A DNA stretch of 64,000 nucleotides, taken from Arthrinium phaeospermum (taxonomy: Eukaryota; Ascomycota; Sordariomycetes; Amphisphaeriales; Apiosporaceae). The notes beneath the pieces were generated by a model, which was given only the letters and a program-made list of their open reading frames with translations, was not told the origin of the DNA and searched no databases. The stretch spans positions 3,596,001 through 3,660,000 of the forward strand of contig QYRS01000005.1 in the NCBI GenBank assembly GCA_006503535.1, given 5' to 3'. Shown here one piece after another: positions 19,979-31,158 of this stretch; position 1 is the first letter of the stretch; each line of letters begins with the position of its first letter. The translations under genes and the position numbers were made by a program.

Positions 19979-22066
19979 TCAGAACGACGGTGGTCTGTGT
20001 ACGGCCGATGTTCTGATCCTCGTGCATGACCCCATGCACATACGCATCCCCAATGACCGCGTAGCAAGGCCAGTGCACCCGGTTGCAGATCCTCGCCTCC
20101 CCCTTAAGCGTCTGCACAGCTCCTCGTTCGCGTCCTTGCCGGCCGCGATATACTGCCGCTGCTGACTCTTCCTGAAGAGCGTTTCCGGTATGGCGCCCTG
20201 GCATGCCCGCGGAGAACGCTTGCTTTGACGCAGGACGAACGGCACCTGACTGCCGCACAGAGCAAAGACGTCGTCACCTATCTTCATGTTCTTTGGCCCA
20301 ATCCCAACCTGCCCTTGGTCCGTGACGAAAAGGCATCTGCCCCCCGAGGCGCAGCTAAGGGCATAGTTGAAGGCGTTTCTCTTCTTTCCGTTATTGGTTA
20401 GACCAGGGACTTCGAGCCAGTGGCTGCCAATGCGAGACGTTTTCCTGTTGTGCTTCTTGTCTGCCGACCGCCACTGATTCCAGCCTGATTCGGCGTTGAA
20501 AGATGCCCTTTTGAAATTCCCTAGAACGTCGTTGTCGTTGTCGTCGCGGGGTACCCCCTGGTCGAGGAAGTGTTCAACGTTTCCACAAATCGTGCGCCAG
20601 AACACCTCATCTAGGGACTCCCCTGTGGGATATGGATCTTCGGCGTGGACCATCAAGATCCCCCATGAATACACGACGGCCCTCCTGTCCTTGGTCGATG
20701 CCTGGACCGAAAACTCTGCACCGAGGAATTCTACCTTTCCGATCCAGTACGCAGGCGATTCGAGGAGACCACCACCGTGTAGCCGTACACTACCCTGAAT
20801 ACCGGCACCCGCACTGTACAACAGGAGACTGAGAAGTCTACGGTACTCGTTTTCTCTTCGGGGAAGCTCCAGTCAATGACCCAAGAGGGTACCTTGCTCG
20901 CCTCGAGGCAAGCCCGACCCGTCGAGCCAGCTATTACAGAGAGGCTTTCGGTGCTCGATATCAACATCATCATCGTCCCCAGGAAAGTAGACTCGATGCT
21001 GTGGCTGTAATCGGCAGCGAGCGGCTGGCTACGTCCCCAGTACTGCACCAGGCCCACAACGCGAACACCTTGTCTTTGGGGTCGCTGGCCTTGCGTAAAC
21101 GGAACTTTCGGAGCAGCTGGAGGGCCACGAGGGGCGTCCTGGACCTCCATACTATCCTGGTTGATTCGATGTCGGAGACTAGCCGGGCAAAGTTCGACAA
21201 GGGCTGCCCTTCTGTCAGATAAGGATACATGGTCGAGGTGACAGTTCTGCTGGCTCCTGTGGAGCTGCTCCGCGGCCCTGCAAAAGAGGTTCCAGGGTAC
21301 AGATATATCTCCGTAGAGAACTGTCACCTTGTTGGCGACGACCACTTCCTGTACCACCCACACACGCTCCCACTAGCCTTAGGGTTAACAGGGCGGTTGC
21401 GCGTCTCCCACTAGAGGAATGATCACATACCCAAGACCTTTCGGCAATGGCCTTGAAGCCTCTCATGATTGGCCCCGCTTCGTCGAGGTTGCGAAATGCA
21501 GGATGCAAGAGCAAGTTGACCGCAGGCTAGCAGTTGTACGATGCGAAGAGCACCCCATACATCTCGCTCGACAAGAGACTCCGACTCGGTACTGGCAGGC
21601 CTCAACTTATCGTCGGCCCTGCTATCACCCAACCAGACGATCACCTCGGTGCTGCTTTGGTAGATCTCGCGCATGATCTTGACCTGATGGGTCCGCTCCG
21701 CATCGTCTTTCTGATTGATGCACGCCGTCAACCCATACGACCGGCCAGCGCTTTGTAAAGATGCAAGCTGATTCGGACGGGCGTCGAGTTACAGACAATG
21801 TTGACGTTTTCCTTGGGATCTGCATCTTTCCACGAGTAAGACAGCGCTTTGTATTGAATGGCGTCATCTTTGACGTCGAACTCGTCGATTTCGCAGACCA
21901 TCGGTTGGGGCCAACCGAGGGTGCCAGGGCTAGAGCTGATTGCATCGTCGCTCGTGAACTCACGAGGCCCGGTCGGTAATATGGTGACAAGTCTGGCAAC
22001 GCTCGAGTCTCTGGGAAGCTTGGAGTATAGACTTCGCGTCTGTTCTGCGCGAAATCTTCTGGACAT
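19979..22066 (-). pseudogene. HET-domain (heterokaryon incompatibility) pseudogene
   Basis: Minus-strand fragments in several frames follow the order of a HET protein: YKALSYSWKDADP (HET block 1), WVDG and ACINQKDDAERTHQVKIM (block 2), EVIVWLGD, MWVVQEVVVANKVTVLYGD (block 3), a KASDPKDKVFALWAW element and the C-terminal YAVIGDAYVHGVMH. At least three frame changes (near 21740, around 21000 and near 20095) break it. Intact HET proteins run 600-800 residues and trigger cell death on non-self recognition. Decay of HET genes is common, but neighbouring genes here also carry single-base shifts, so part of the damage could be sequence error. Confidence 0.8.
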
Positions 22067-22746
22067 TATCGGATACTCATGTCTAAATGCCGTTTTGTCG
22101 CAGGATTGCGAGGAACGGAATGCGCATCGAGGGTTGGGGATGGCATCGTTATCAGTAGGATCACAGCCATCATGTGAGGGCTGTGCATGTGAGTTGTGAC
22201 CTATCAGCGTGACTAGCCTCCAATTAGGAGGGTTGCAGCGGCAAGCGGACGGCCCAGCCACCCGCTAGGCGCTTGGCCTGGCGTCAATCAAATAGTAAGC
22301 ATTGCCTGCATTGAAAACAAGCACTCTTCAATATCAAATACTCATAGATGTGAATCCAATCGCGTCTCTGTAGATCTGACCCGGATTCTTTGCAGTGGTA
22401 GGAAATTGAAGAAGACAGGAAGCAAGGGGAGCGTACATGGCATACCAAACCAGAAATGCTTAGAGCTGTAATACCAAGTCGTTCTTCTTCATGTTACGTT
22501 GAAGTGTACTTATACAGAATGAATCAATATATTTTCACCGTCGGTGGGTCACGTAAGCTCACGGCTTATCCTCCCGATCTATTCAGTACTTTATGTGACA
22601 GTTGACGCTCGGGACGACCACACGTCGGCACCGGCCAATATTACGAGTAGCAATAAGCTACAATCACAATGACATTACAGACACCTTCCAATCTAATAGA
22701 TATCAATAAACGCCGACTTTTCCATCGCTAGAAAAAAAACAACCGA
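22067..22746. other. Intergenic, AT-richer, no gene seen
   Basis: No ORF with coding character; ends at a plus-strand tRNA. Confidence 0.5.
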
Positions 22747-22832
22747 TCCGATGTGGTTAGTGGTTAACATTAGTCGCTCTCAAGCCCAGAAAGCGTCTCC
22801 GACTAGCCCGGGGTTCGATTCCCCGCATCGGA
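22747..22832 (+). tRNA. tRNA-Glu(CTC) with a 1-nt D-arm deletion, 16-nt intron
   Basis: 86 nt, the only copy on the plus strand. It is identical to the 16398 copy including its intron, except that one G is missing in the D arm (GGTTAGTGG instead of GGTGTAGTGG). A T20 tract follows. It may be functional or a young pseudogene. Confidence 0.75.
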
Positions 22833-23591
22833 AATTCATTTTTTTTTTTTTTTTTTTCATTTTTACATTTTTCCTTCTTTTTTAACACTTTTTTATGGTC
22901 GTCCCAGTGAAGGGATTGTATCATTCTCGACCGTCGTGGCAATTGGGCTTCGGATCGAACAATACCAGGCAGCCCATGACGTCTCCCCCCTTTACCTCCT
23001 TCCTGGTAGTATCTACGTATAATGTTGTCGCCTTCCAGTTTCGGACAGAAATTCGATAGTCCTGCCAGCTAGCTGGATAAATATGAAAACCTCATGCCTG
23101 GCGTCCAGCTTGACCTCTTTGATCCAACATTCTGGCTCGCGTACTATTTTTGTCCCCGCACCGTTGTATCGACGTGACCCTGCCCCAGGAGCGACAGAGC
23201 CTAGATGGACCATTCTTCCGATGTCAACTGGGTAATATGGGTAAATGCTTTCCCACATGGTCCTCCGACGTCTGATTGGTGCTTACGGAAGGGATGCATG
23301 CCTTCTTTGAACTTCTAGACTCTTGGCATACTCAAACGACGAGACCCATTGGGTGTGCGTCGGTGAGGCCAGGTGAAGCTGCCTGCCAACATACGTTATC
23401 GGATTCCTGGTTTCCCATGCCGAAAATGGCATTGATGCATGTGTATATAAATACACCACGGCCCTCTAGATTACTGTTCGCAGGTGAGATCATCAGACGA
23501 TGGTTGAATGCCTCTGCTGGCGCCCCTCAGTTAGACGTACAGCGTTCTAACGCACAGCAAGTTACACCTTCAGTCATCACCAGGTACCACA
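22833..23591. other. Intergenic with Pol III terminator tract and a promoter
   Basis: Starts with a T-rich tract (22839-22885) after the tRNA. No supported gene. Ends with the promoter of the secreted protein at 23592. Confidence 0.5.
23444..23453 (+). promoter_or_regulatory. TATA box of the secreted protein gene
   Basis: TATATAAATA, about 140 bp upstream of the ATG at 23592. Confidence 0.55.
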
Positions 23592-24421
23592 ATGCGCATA
23601 GCGACCTTTCTAGTCATCTCTGGGTCTCTGGCCGGGATCACCTTTGCCTCTAGTATCCCCCAGTCGCCCTCCGAGACACAGACCCGCCACACCCCGAACC
23701 CAGACCCAGATCTCCCGCCTGAAGTTCTGGGGCAGCGGCTGTTTCGCAGCCTCGCAGGCGCACGGCAGCGTCGCGTCGTGGCGGCGGACTACGAGCACGT
23801 CACAGCCCGGTTCCGGGACTTTGCGGCCCGGATCGGCCCCGGGACCAACGTGACGGACCGCAGCACCTTCTGCCAGATGAGCATGCAGTTCGAGGGCGCC
23901 GAGCCCGGGTGGCAGTCGCGCTTGATAGCGCCGAGTTCCGTGGGCACTTGGCCATCACGCGCCGCCTGTCACGATGCACACGTGGATGATCTCGTCTTTG
24001 TCGAGGATGCTGCCAAGACGGTATGTTCACACCTCATCCCAGTTTCTTTACCCTTCTGCGTGGAGACCCTCTGCACAGTCCTATACCTCGATGCGCATGT
24101 CTTCACTGACACACGATTGATTCGCCTCTCGTGACCTAGACCACATCAAGGGCCACCACTGAGCCCGCGAGCACGTCCGATGGCGACATTACAACGAGCC
24201 TTGAGGTTCCCGAGGCCAAGTCCGTGTGGTCTCTGTGCTCGGACAGGTCGGGCTACACGGGCGTCATCGACGTCAACTATCGAGTCGCTTTCACGACGAA
24301 AGGCCGGGGACGGGCTCGTACGGAAGACTGCGCGGGGAGCGGTGACGGAGTCTCTTTATTTCAAATGGAGAAGATGCGAATGAACCATTCTTTGGTATCG
24401 GGCAAGCGACCGCAGGGATAA
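23592..24421 (+). CDS. Secreted protein of unknown family
   Basis: Exons 23592-24020 and 24140-24421 (donor GTATGT, acceptor ACCTAG, phase 0) give 236 residues. A signal peptide MRIATFLVISGSLAGITFAS precedes a Pro/Ser/Thr-rich linker, then a globular part with cysteines at TFCQMSM, RAACHDA, SLCSDRSGY and EDCAGSG, and one likely N-glycosylation site (NVT). TATA box upstream. No family recognised. Four mature cysteines could form two disulphides. An extracellular role is inferred only from the signal peptide. Confidence 0.65.
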
Positions 24422-24489
24422 CCGTACTTTCGCCATTGACAGCACCTGTCTTGGTTATTCCACTTACTACTGTAGTAGTATTCGGCGGA

Positions 24490-24882
24490 ACTACTTCTAC
24501 TTAAAGCGACTTGACAGGTTTATTCTTGCAGGTTTGCGGGGTGATACATATGCCGTATTATTCAAAGGGTTGTTCTGGTGGTTTTGCGTGGTAAGAGAGA
24601 ACTATCGCAGTAATTAAGCGGGAAGAAGGAGTCCCGGAGCGGTTGCTTAGTAACAGAACGTTTCGCAACGGTGTGGCGACTGAACTGCTACTTCTACTTA
24701 AAGCGACTTGACAGGTTTATTCTTGCAAGGGTTTGCGGGGTGATACATATGCCGTATTATTCAAAGGTTCTGGTGGTTTTGCGTGGTAAAGAGAGAACTA
24801 TCGCAGTAATTAAGCGGGAAGAAGGAGTCCCGGAGCGGTTGCTTAGTAACAGAACGTTTCGCAACGGTGTGGCGACTGAACT
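24490..24882 (+). repeat. Recent tandem duplication of about 196 bp
   Basis: Two head-to-tail copies, about 24490-24686 and 24687-24882, both start CTACTTCTACTTAAAGCG or its equivalent and end GGCGACTGAACTG. They differ only by a few small indels. The second copy continues into a transposase-like fragment. Confidence 0.9.
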
Positions 24883-25070
24883 GTTGGGGTTTGAGCAAGT
24901 TGATTCAGAGATCAGCCCAATAGGCATTCTCAGGTACCAATGCAGTGTCACGTTCCGTTGGGGTTCGCATCGCAAGTTTGCACTTCCTTGCGGGCACCAC
25001 CACCACATTTGCCGTTTACACACTTACCCTCGCCTTCATGATTGGGAGATTAAACTGCTTGAAGATTATG
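24687..25070 (+). pseudogene. Possible MULE-type transposase remnant with SWIM-like zinc site
   Basis: One frame reads YQCSVTFRWGSHRKFALPCG followed by HHHHIC. A Cys, spacer, LPCxH arrangement resembles the SWIM zinc finger found at the C-terminus of Mutator-like transposases and related fungal proteins. No start codon or DDE core is visible, so it is a fragment at most. It lies beside the tandem duplication. Weak call. Confidence 0.35.
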
Positions 25071-25074
25071 GAAA

Positions 25075-26523
25075 ATGGACAATACGTTCGGACCTGCAAC
25101 TGAAACGTCTAGCCACGAGATCAAGACCGTCGCCGTCATCGGCGCCGGCATCAGCGGGGTCGTCTCGGCAGCGCATCTGCTCCGCGCCGGCATGGAAGTG
25201 ACCGTCTTTGAGCGTGGCGATGAGATAGGCGGCGCGTGGATCTACAGCGAGCAACCAGACCGGGACCCGCCATTCCCCAACGCCCGTCTATCTTCAAGAC
25301 CGGTTGAGACTGCCTCCAGCGACGAGCTGGAGCAGGCAGAGCTGAAGACTGGGCCGATGCCGGCCCCCCAAGACGCAGCAGCCAACGTCTTCGCGCCGCC
25401 GGGCCCCGTCTACACCGACATGAAGTGCCGTAGCGACAAGACACTCATGCGCACCACGCTCCGAGACTGGCCGGACGGGGTCCAAGCGCCCATCGACCCC
25501 GCGGACGTGGTGGCGTATGTGCGGGATATCGCCGCTACGTACCAAGTCCGCGACAAAGTCCGTTTCCGCACCCGCGTGGACTCGATCGAGCGAAGAGACG
25601 AGGGCTGGCGTGTCCAGAGCTCCACGCCACCACACCTCCCCTCCTCCCAAGAGCGCGCGGCACGGGACTTCGACGCCGTCGTCGTGGCGGCGGGCAGGAA
25701 CGGCGTCCCGCGCGTGCCCCGTGCCGGGGCTGGCGCAGTGGAAGGCTCGGTTCCCGGGCCGGGTCAGGCACGCGAAGCAGTATCGAAGCCCGGAGCCGTA
25801 CCGCGGCAAGACGGTCTTGGTCGTCGGCGCCCACGTCTCCGCGCTGGATATCACCAGCCACCTGGTCCGCGGCGGCGTCGCCAAGGTGTACCAGAGCGCC
25901 ATCCCACGGGAAATTGACTTCAGGAGCCTGGTGGATTGTGGTGATACACGTGCGACGTTGGAGCCAGTGGCCATGGTGGCGGAGTTTGGCGCTACGGACG
26001 GATTTGAGGACATGTCTTTGGATGACCGATCTCCCATACCGGGCAAAGTCGTATTCCAGGACGGTCGCGTCTTGGACGACATCCACACATCCTCTTCGCC
26101 ACAGGGTACCTGGCTAGCTTCCCCTTCCTGGGCCCCGTCCTGGAACAGCCTGGTACGGATCCCCGGGACGCCGACGAGACCGTCATCGTCACGGCCGACG
26201 CCAGGACGGTCCATAACCTGTACGAGGATATCTTCTACATTCCCGACCCGTCGCTCGCCTTCATCGGCATCTCCTTGTACATTACGAGCTTCTCCATGTT
26301 CGATGTCCAGGCCCAGGTCTTGGCAGCGGTGTGGGCGCGCCGGGCGCGCCTCCCCTCGCTCGCAACGATGAGGGAGGAGCAGAGGCGGCGGAAGAGCCAA
26401 GTGCAGTTGCTTCCGGGGATGACGCTAAATGGCGTATACCTGCTGGACGATTTCGTGACCGAACCGATGCTGCATGGTGGGCCGCGTTTCGAGCCAAGAG
26501 GGAAGAGTCTCGAGCGGTTTTGA
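25075..26523 (+). pseudogene. Flavin-containing monooxygenase, frameshifted
   Basis: Starts near ATG 25075. The N-terminal Rossmann motif VAVIGAGISGVVSAAHLLRA (GxGxxG) and DEIGGAW identify a class B flavin monooxygenase. MKCRSDKTLM and the DPADVVAYVRDIAATYQV region follow. Near 25720 the frame changes; PGLAQWKARFPG, KTVLVVGAHVSALDI (NADP site, normally GxGxSG, here GAHVSA) and DDIH continue in the next frame to about 26088. A second change restores LFATGYLASFPF, the conserved FATGY motif, and runs to a TGA near 26523; a competing frame after 26400 makes the C-terminus uncertain. Such enzymes oxidise nucleophilic S or N, often in secondary metabolism. At least two indels make it a pseudogene or a sequencing artefact. 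Confidence 0.8.
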
Positions 26524-26719
26524 GCAAGCTACAAGACCAGTATCTGCGAATCTAATTACGGGAAAAGCTGGGAGGAACTTCAGTCGCAGGTTTTGCATAA
26601 ATGTTGAGCAAATTTGTTACGAATTTTTCCTGCAATGCTCAAATCAGGATTTGTCCATTACAGATTACCTACAGAATGCTTTTAAAAGTGCCCGCCCATA
26701 CTTTGATACCAAAAGGACA

Positions 26720-27748
26720 TCAGAGCGTCTTGAATACTTCCATACATTTCTCAGCCGTGACGTTGGCACTGGCCGATTGGCTCCCGTGACAATCCTCCCG
26801 TCCGACATGGCGAAAGCATCCCAAGGTCCTGGAGAAATATCTGATGTAAGAGCCAGTCAGCTACCTGGTAAGGGGCCCGTAGTGACATGGCGTGGAGGAA
26901 CTTGGGGGGTTGTACTCACAGGTCGCGCCGGCGTCGGCAGCGGAGGCCTCGATGGTCGGGCGCTTCCAGCTCTTGATGGTGTCCAGTACCCCTTCCTCCT
27001 CTTCGCCCTTCGTGGTGAACCCGGTGACCTTCTTCCCGGCGATGACCGACTTGGAGGTGGCCGGGTCGATGATCCCGGGAAGATGGCACCCCCGTGGCAG
27101 CTAATCACAGGAGCCATTCGGTCAGTCTCTTCTTGAACTATTCAAAAGGAGATTGCTCGCCCAAGGCGATATGTAAGACTTACACGGCCGAAACGATACC
27201 GCCGTTAGTATAGATCTTTGACGCGACGCCCTGCAAGCCCTTGGCATCCGGGTAGTCGATCAGGGAACCATGGCCAGCGGAGGCAAAGAACAGGCCATAC
27301 TATGGTTCTCGGTCAGCTTTCGGTTTCATTCTCCTTGAGTTTAATATGACACGCCACCACAGTATCAACCAAGGAAAAAACAGTATTACCTCACCGGGCT
27401 TGATGTCCCCGGCTTGAGTAGGTTGTCCAGCTTAGAGCGAAACGTGCTGGAGTGTTCTCCCATATCCCTTTTTCAGCATCGGACAACCAATCTTTCTGGA
27501 GGGAGAGCCAATCCGGCTGGTATTTGCCCGTTTCGGAGACGAGGTCCCCCTCGAACCCGGCTTTTTGGAAGACCTCAAAAGGGTGCAGCGCCTCGGTAAC
27601 GAAGAGACCTGTATGCGTGGGCGATCAGCCAACCAAGAGTCGGTACCGCGCTAAGTAGATAAAGGACCCTACCTGTCTCCTTTCCATCTGGATACAGTGG
27701 CGCATGAGCCGACGTGACTGCGATAAGGGCCTTCTTGGGCGGAGACAT
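26720..27748 (-). CDS. HSP31/DJ-1-family protein (ThiJ/PfpI), with several 1-nt gaps
   Basis: Starts [20 protein letters not shown] (ATG 27748). The first intron opens after 27673 with GTAGGG. Later segments read [55 protein letters not shown] (nucleophile-elbow cysteine), [15 protein letters not shown] and a C-terminal [13 protein letters not shown] before a TGA at 26720. The order is that of the yeast Hsp31 type, glutathione-independent glyoxalase III proteins of about 240 residues. Five exons are implied. At about five places one base is missing inside short G or C runs (for example near 27405, 27085 and 26775), so the frame as given does not read through. I suspect sequence error over decay because the residues otherwise look well kept. 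Confidence 0.8.
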
Positions 27749-28873
27749 GCTTGTTGGATCACTGATGCAGTTTTTGGGGTGGTCAGATTATTAATGGCGA
27801 ACGATGGAGTGAATTTTGACTTGAACAAATACCATCGTCGCTCTCTTCGGTTTGAAAGGAGACCCGCGCTGCAATATATACTTCCCCTAACCCGCACCTC
27901 GCATCGTCTCAACCTGATGCCATCTCTACGTTTATTGCCTTTGATGCACCCATGCACAAATGAGGGGGAGGGCTAACGCTATTCACAGCCAATTTAGCCC
28001 ATTCCGACGGTTCCGTTGGCTCAAATAGATATATGTCCTAGGTAGAGTTTGCTGGTGTTCAACCCAAAGGGCTGAGGAGCATTCGCGACCCGCCTCTTAG
28101 CTGTCAAAACCGGGTTCCCCGCCGCGCGCCCCCCCTTTTACCCGCTGCCCGTCCTGGCCCTCCCATCAAGCTTTGGCTACAGCACGTCTACCCGCCCTTA
28201 GCATCTACGACGTACATTGGGCCAGCAGCACCCCCAAGCCCCCAAAAGGATGGAAAACCAAGCAACCATTCAATCAAAGTGCATACGAACCTAGACCCCT
28301 GAATGACCTAATCGGTTCTTCTTCCTCTTCTTCATACCCCCGGCAAATCTCGCAAGGAACATGCTGCCTGGCGGTCGCATCCCCCTTGCCCCTCCCCAAC
28401 ACCGCTCAAGAGATTCCGGACCATTTCTGCCTCCACCACATGTTTTCCCTCCTCCTCGCTGCTCTTCTCTCCTTCGCAACTGCTGCATTTCACCATGGCG
28501 ATCTTTGGGGCTTTCCCTTCGGTGGGTGAACGATGGATGTGTAATCCGTAAGGGGAGGACGTAATTGGTATACGGTCAGACAGTTCCGGGGATAGACTTC
28601 TCCGTGGTTCGTGCAACACGAAGGACAGTGGTCTTGAATCGCTGTGCACATGGTATCTTGGAAATGCCGTAGGCCTTGAAGACAATAAGTTGCGTGGGCT
28701 CACTGTTAATGCTGCACACAAGTACTTATAGATCAAATCGTGTGTATTGCATTAGCGAAACAACGTGAAGAGTCACGGGTATCAAGCAAATCAGAGTCAT
28801 CCCAGCCCAAACTTATATATGTACTCAGTCAACCAACCCCAACAACACCCCAGTTCGTCAAGTGCAGGTAGTC
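27749..28873. other. Intergenic, no supported gene
   Basis: Pyrimidine-rich on the plus strand around 28120-28520. ORFs of up to 134 codons overlap on both strands without features. It holds the promoter of the HSP31-like gene and the 3' flank of the GTPase gene. Confidence 0.45.
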
Positions 28874-30279
28874 TTACATGACATCGCACGTCCCCCTGCT
28901 CTCGAGGTCCTCAATCCGGTTCGTCAGCGCCCGCACCGCCTCCTCGTTCATGGTGCGCTCGTCGCGCAGCGTCTTCTCGAGCTCGACGAGGCGGCCGTGG
29001 TAGTGCTCCTTAAGCGCCTCGACCACGGTCCGGTTCTCCTCGGCCGAGTGGCGCAGCAGGTCCTCCATCTCCTTGACCTCGCGGCGGTGCTCCTTCTTGA
29101 GGCGCTCCAGCTCCACCATGACCTCGCCCGGCCGCCGTGTCGCAGGGCCTTGTTGTCCTTGCCCATCTCCTCTTGCAGCTGCAGGTAGAAGGGCTTGTTG
29201 CTGGCGAGCATCTGCGAGACCATGCGCTGCGCCGACTCGGTCGTGCCGGCGTACCGCAGGGCCTTGGCCTCGTAGGCGATCAGCACCTTCCAGAACTTGT
29301 CCTTCAGCTCCTGCTCCCGGGCCGCGCCCTCGTCGGGCGACACCTTGTCCCACATGCTCGTGGCCAGCACCACGTTCTTGAGGTTCTTCTCGCCCGTCAG
29401 CTTCTGGAACATCTGCAGGTTCTTGGTGGCGTGGTGCGTCACGCGCGTGTCCGAGATGGGGTGCAGGTAGATGATGCCCGACAGCTTCATGTCGCGCTTG
29501 TAGGCGGCCGCCAGGTAGTCGGCGATGAGCTGCAGCACCTCGGTGTCGGACATGGTGTCGGAGAAGCCGGGCGTGTCGACGAAGCTGACGCTCTGGCCAT
29601 CGATCTTGGTCTCAATGACCTGGATGTCGCGGGTGCCTAGAGAAAGTCGTTATTAGTCGCATGCCACGGTTGTTGAAGGAGCAACGACAGAGAACAGGAT
29701 CAAGGAAGGCAATGCATACATGATGTGAGGCTGTGGCCGATCTCGAGAATCGGTTCGGCCCGTCACCTTGGAGATGAAGGTGGTCTTGCCGGCCGGTCAT
29801 GCTGATCTGCCCGTTAGTCCCGAGTCGCCAGTAGTAACATCAAGCATTCCCAAATAGTAAGAACTCATTTACCCCATAACGGCGATTAGCGCATCCTTGC
29901 TACCCCACAGCTTCTGGTACATGGATTTGGTGTATTTCAAGCCCGGGATTCCCTCCCCTGAGTGGCCCGCGTCGGCAGCGTTGGGCTTGTTAGTGCCAAA
30001 TGTGGAGTAGGTGCGCTGCTGGTCCTCGGTGCCCGTCGCATCGCGAGGCACGGGTGCGGCGGCCTGGCGCGGTGTCGCGCGGCGCCGATTCGAGGTACTT
30101 GGAGTGGATGAAAGCCTTGTTGACTTCGACGACGCGGTGCGCTGCGGCGCGTTGGGGGGCGACAGTTTGGTCTTGCCGTGTGCGTTTGCTGATTCAAGGT
30201 CTGACATATCGCTAACGGGCTCTGGGTCGATTAGGTCGAACTCGTCGTCGGATATATCTGGGTTTCGGATGACGGCCAT
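28874..30279 (-). CDS. AIG1-like P-loop GTPase with C-terminal coiled coil, frameshifted
   Basis: Exon 1 (30279-29873) encodes an acidic, Ser/Pro-rich N-terminus. The next exon holds the P-loop region (TGxGKTTFISKVTG) but needs missing bases near 29795 and 29765 to stay in frame. Then CTRDIQVIETKIDG and VSFVDTPGFSD (G3 DTPG) follow, then GIIYLHPISD, NVVLATSMWDKV (G4-like TSMWDKV) and a helical region. Near 29138 another one-base shift joins it to PGEVMVELERLKKEHRREVK and a coiled coil ending CDVM at 28874. Fungal genomes carry many such GTPases of unknown role, often near incompatibility genes. The indels fall in GC-rich runs, as in the neighbouring genes. Confidence 0.8.
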
Positions 30280-31158
30280 CTTGTGCTGGCTGATTCAAGA
30301 TGTCAAAGGCGAGCCGAAATGTTTGCGATGAAATACTGCAGGTGCCCCCTCCCCCAACAGCACATAGACCTTGGATTTGACGTCATGGGCTAGCCCAGCG
30401 ACACCTACTTTCCAAACGCCCCAACAGCCAACAGCCTCCAAAAAAAGAAGCAACTGCATCTTAATCTTTGGTTCTTTCAAGGGCGACAACATATGTTGCG
30501 AGAAGTCACTCGGAATAGGAGACTAGCAGGATCGGACATTGAAGAGGGTTGTTGAATCCGGCATTGCGGCACCCTGAATACGAACTTCAATATGTCGGCC
30601 TGAGGCGCGGGCGAGTCCCCGCAATGTCCATCCTAGTCGGGCAGGGATGGTATTTCAGGCATCCAATTGAAGGGGATTGTCTGCACTGGAATTGATCTGG
30701 AATCATACCATATTCGTTATCTGCAATGCAACAGTGTATTCCGCTCTATTGACTTTATTCTTAGTTCACTGAACACATACAGACCCCTACTTCTGAACAA
30801 GACCCTGACTTTGTCCTGGTAAATACAGGGTCCGTTACCAATGGGGCGGAAAGCCCCGTCGGGCGCGCGGAAAGATCAATTGACGGGTGGATCGTCAATG
30901 TACGCCTCGTATAACGATTCCACAGCCCCAATCACCAGCTGATAATAGAATTAGTTCCCAGCTGAAAGAGTGAAACGGTCGACTTAGCGGCTTACAAGCG
31001 GGCTGTCAGAATCGTACCACGAGGACAGGCAGCCATATAAGCAATGCAGTGCTGTCTTTTCTCTGCTCTAAAAAGCCTCTCTTGCGAGGATGCTGTACTA
31101 CTGCATGTGAATTGATCCATAGGAGTGCCTGGAAACAATCATCACCACGTCGACGACA
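30280..31158. other. Intergenic with a TATA-like site
   Basis: No gene seen. CATATAAG near 31034 lies about 120 bp before the tyrosinase start and is its likely TATA element. Confidence 0.5.

Noticed and set aside
26400..26555. Choice between two C-terminal frames of the flavin monooxygenase
   Set aside because: Neither frame shows a clear family motif, so I did not commit to a corrected C-terminus.
28332..28736. 134-codon minus-strand ORF
   Set aside because: Overlaps other ORFs on both strands in pyrimidine-rich sequence; no conserved features or start context.
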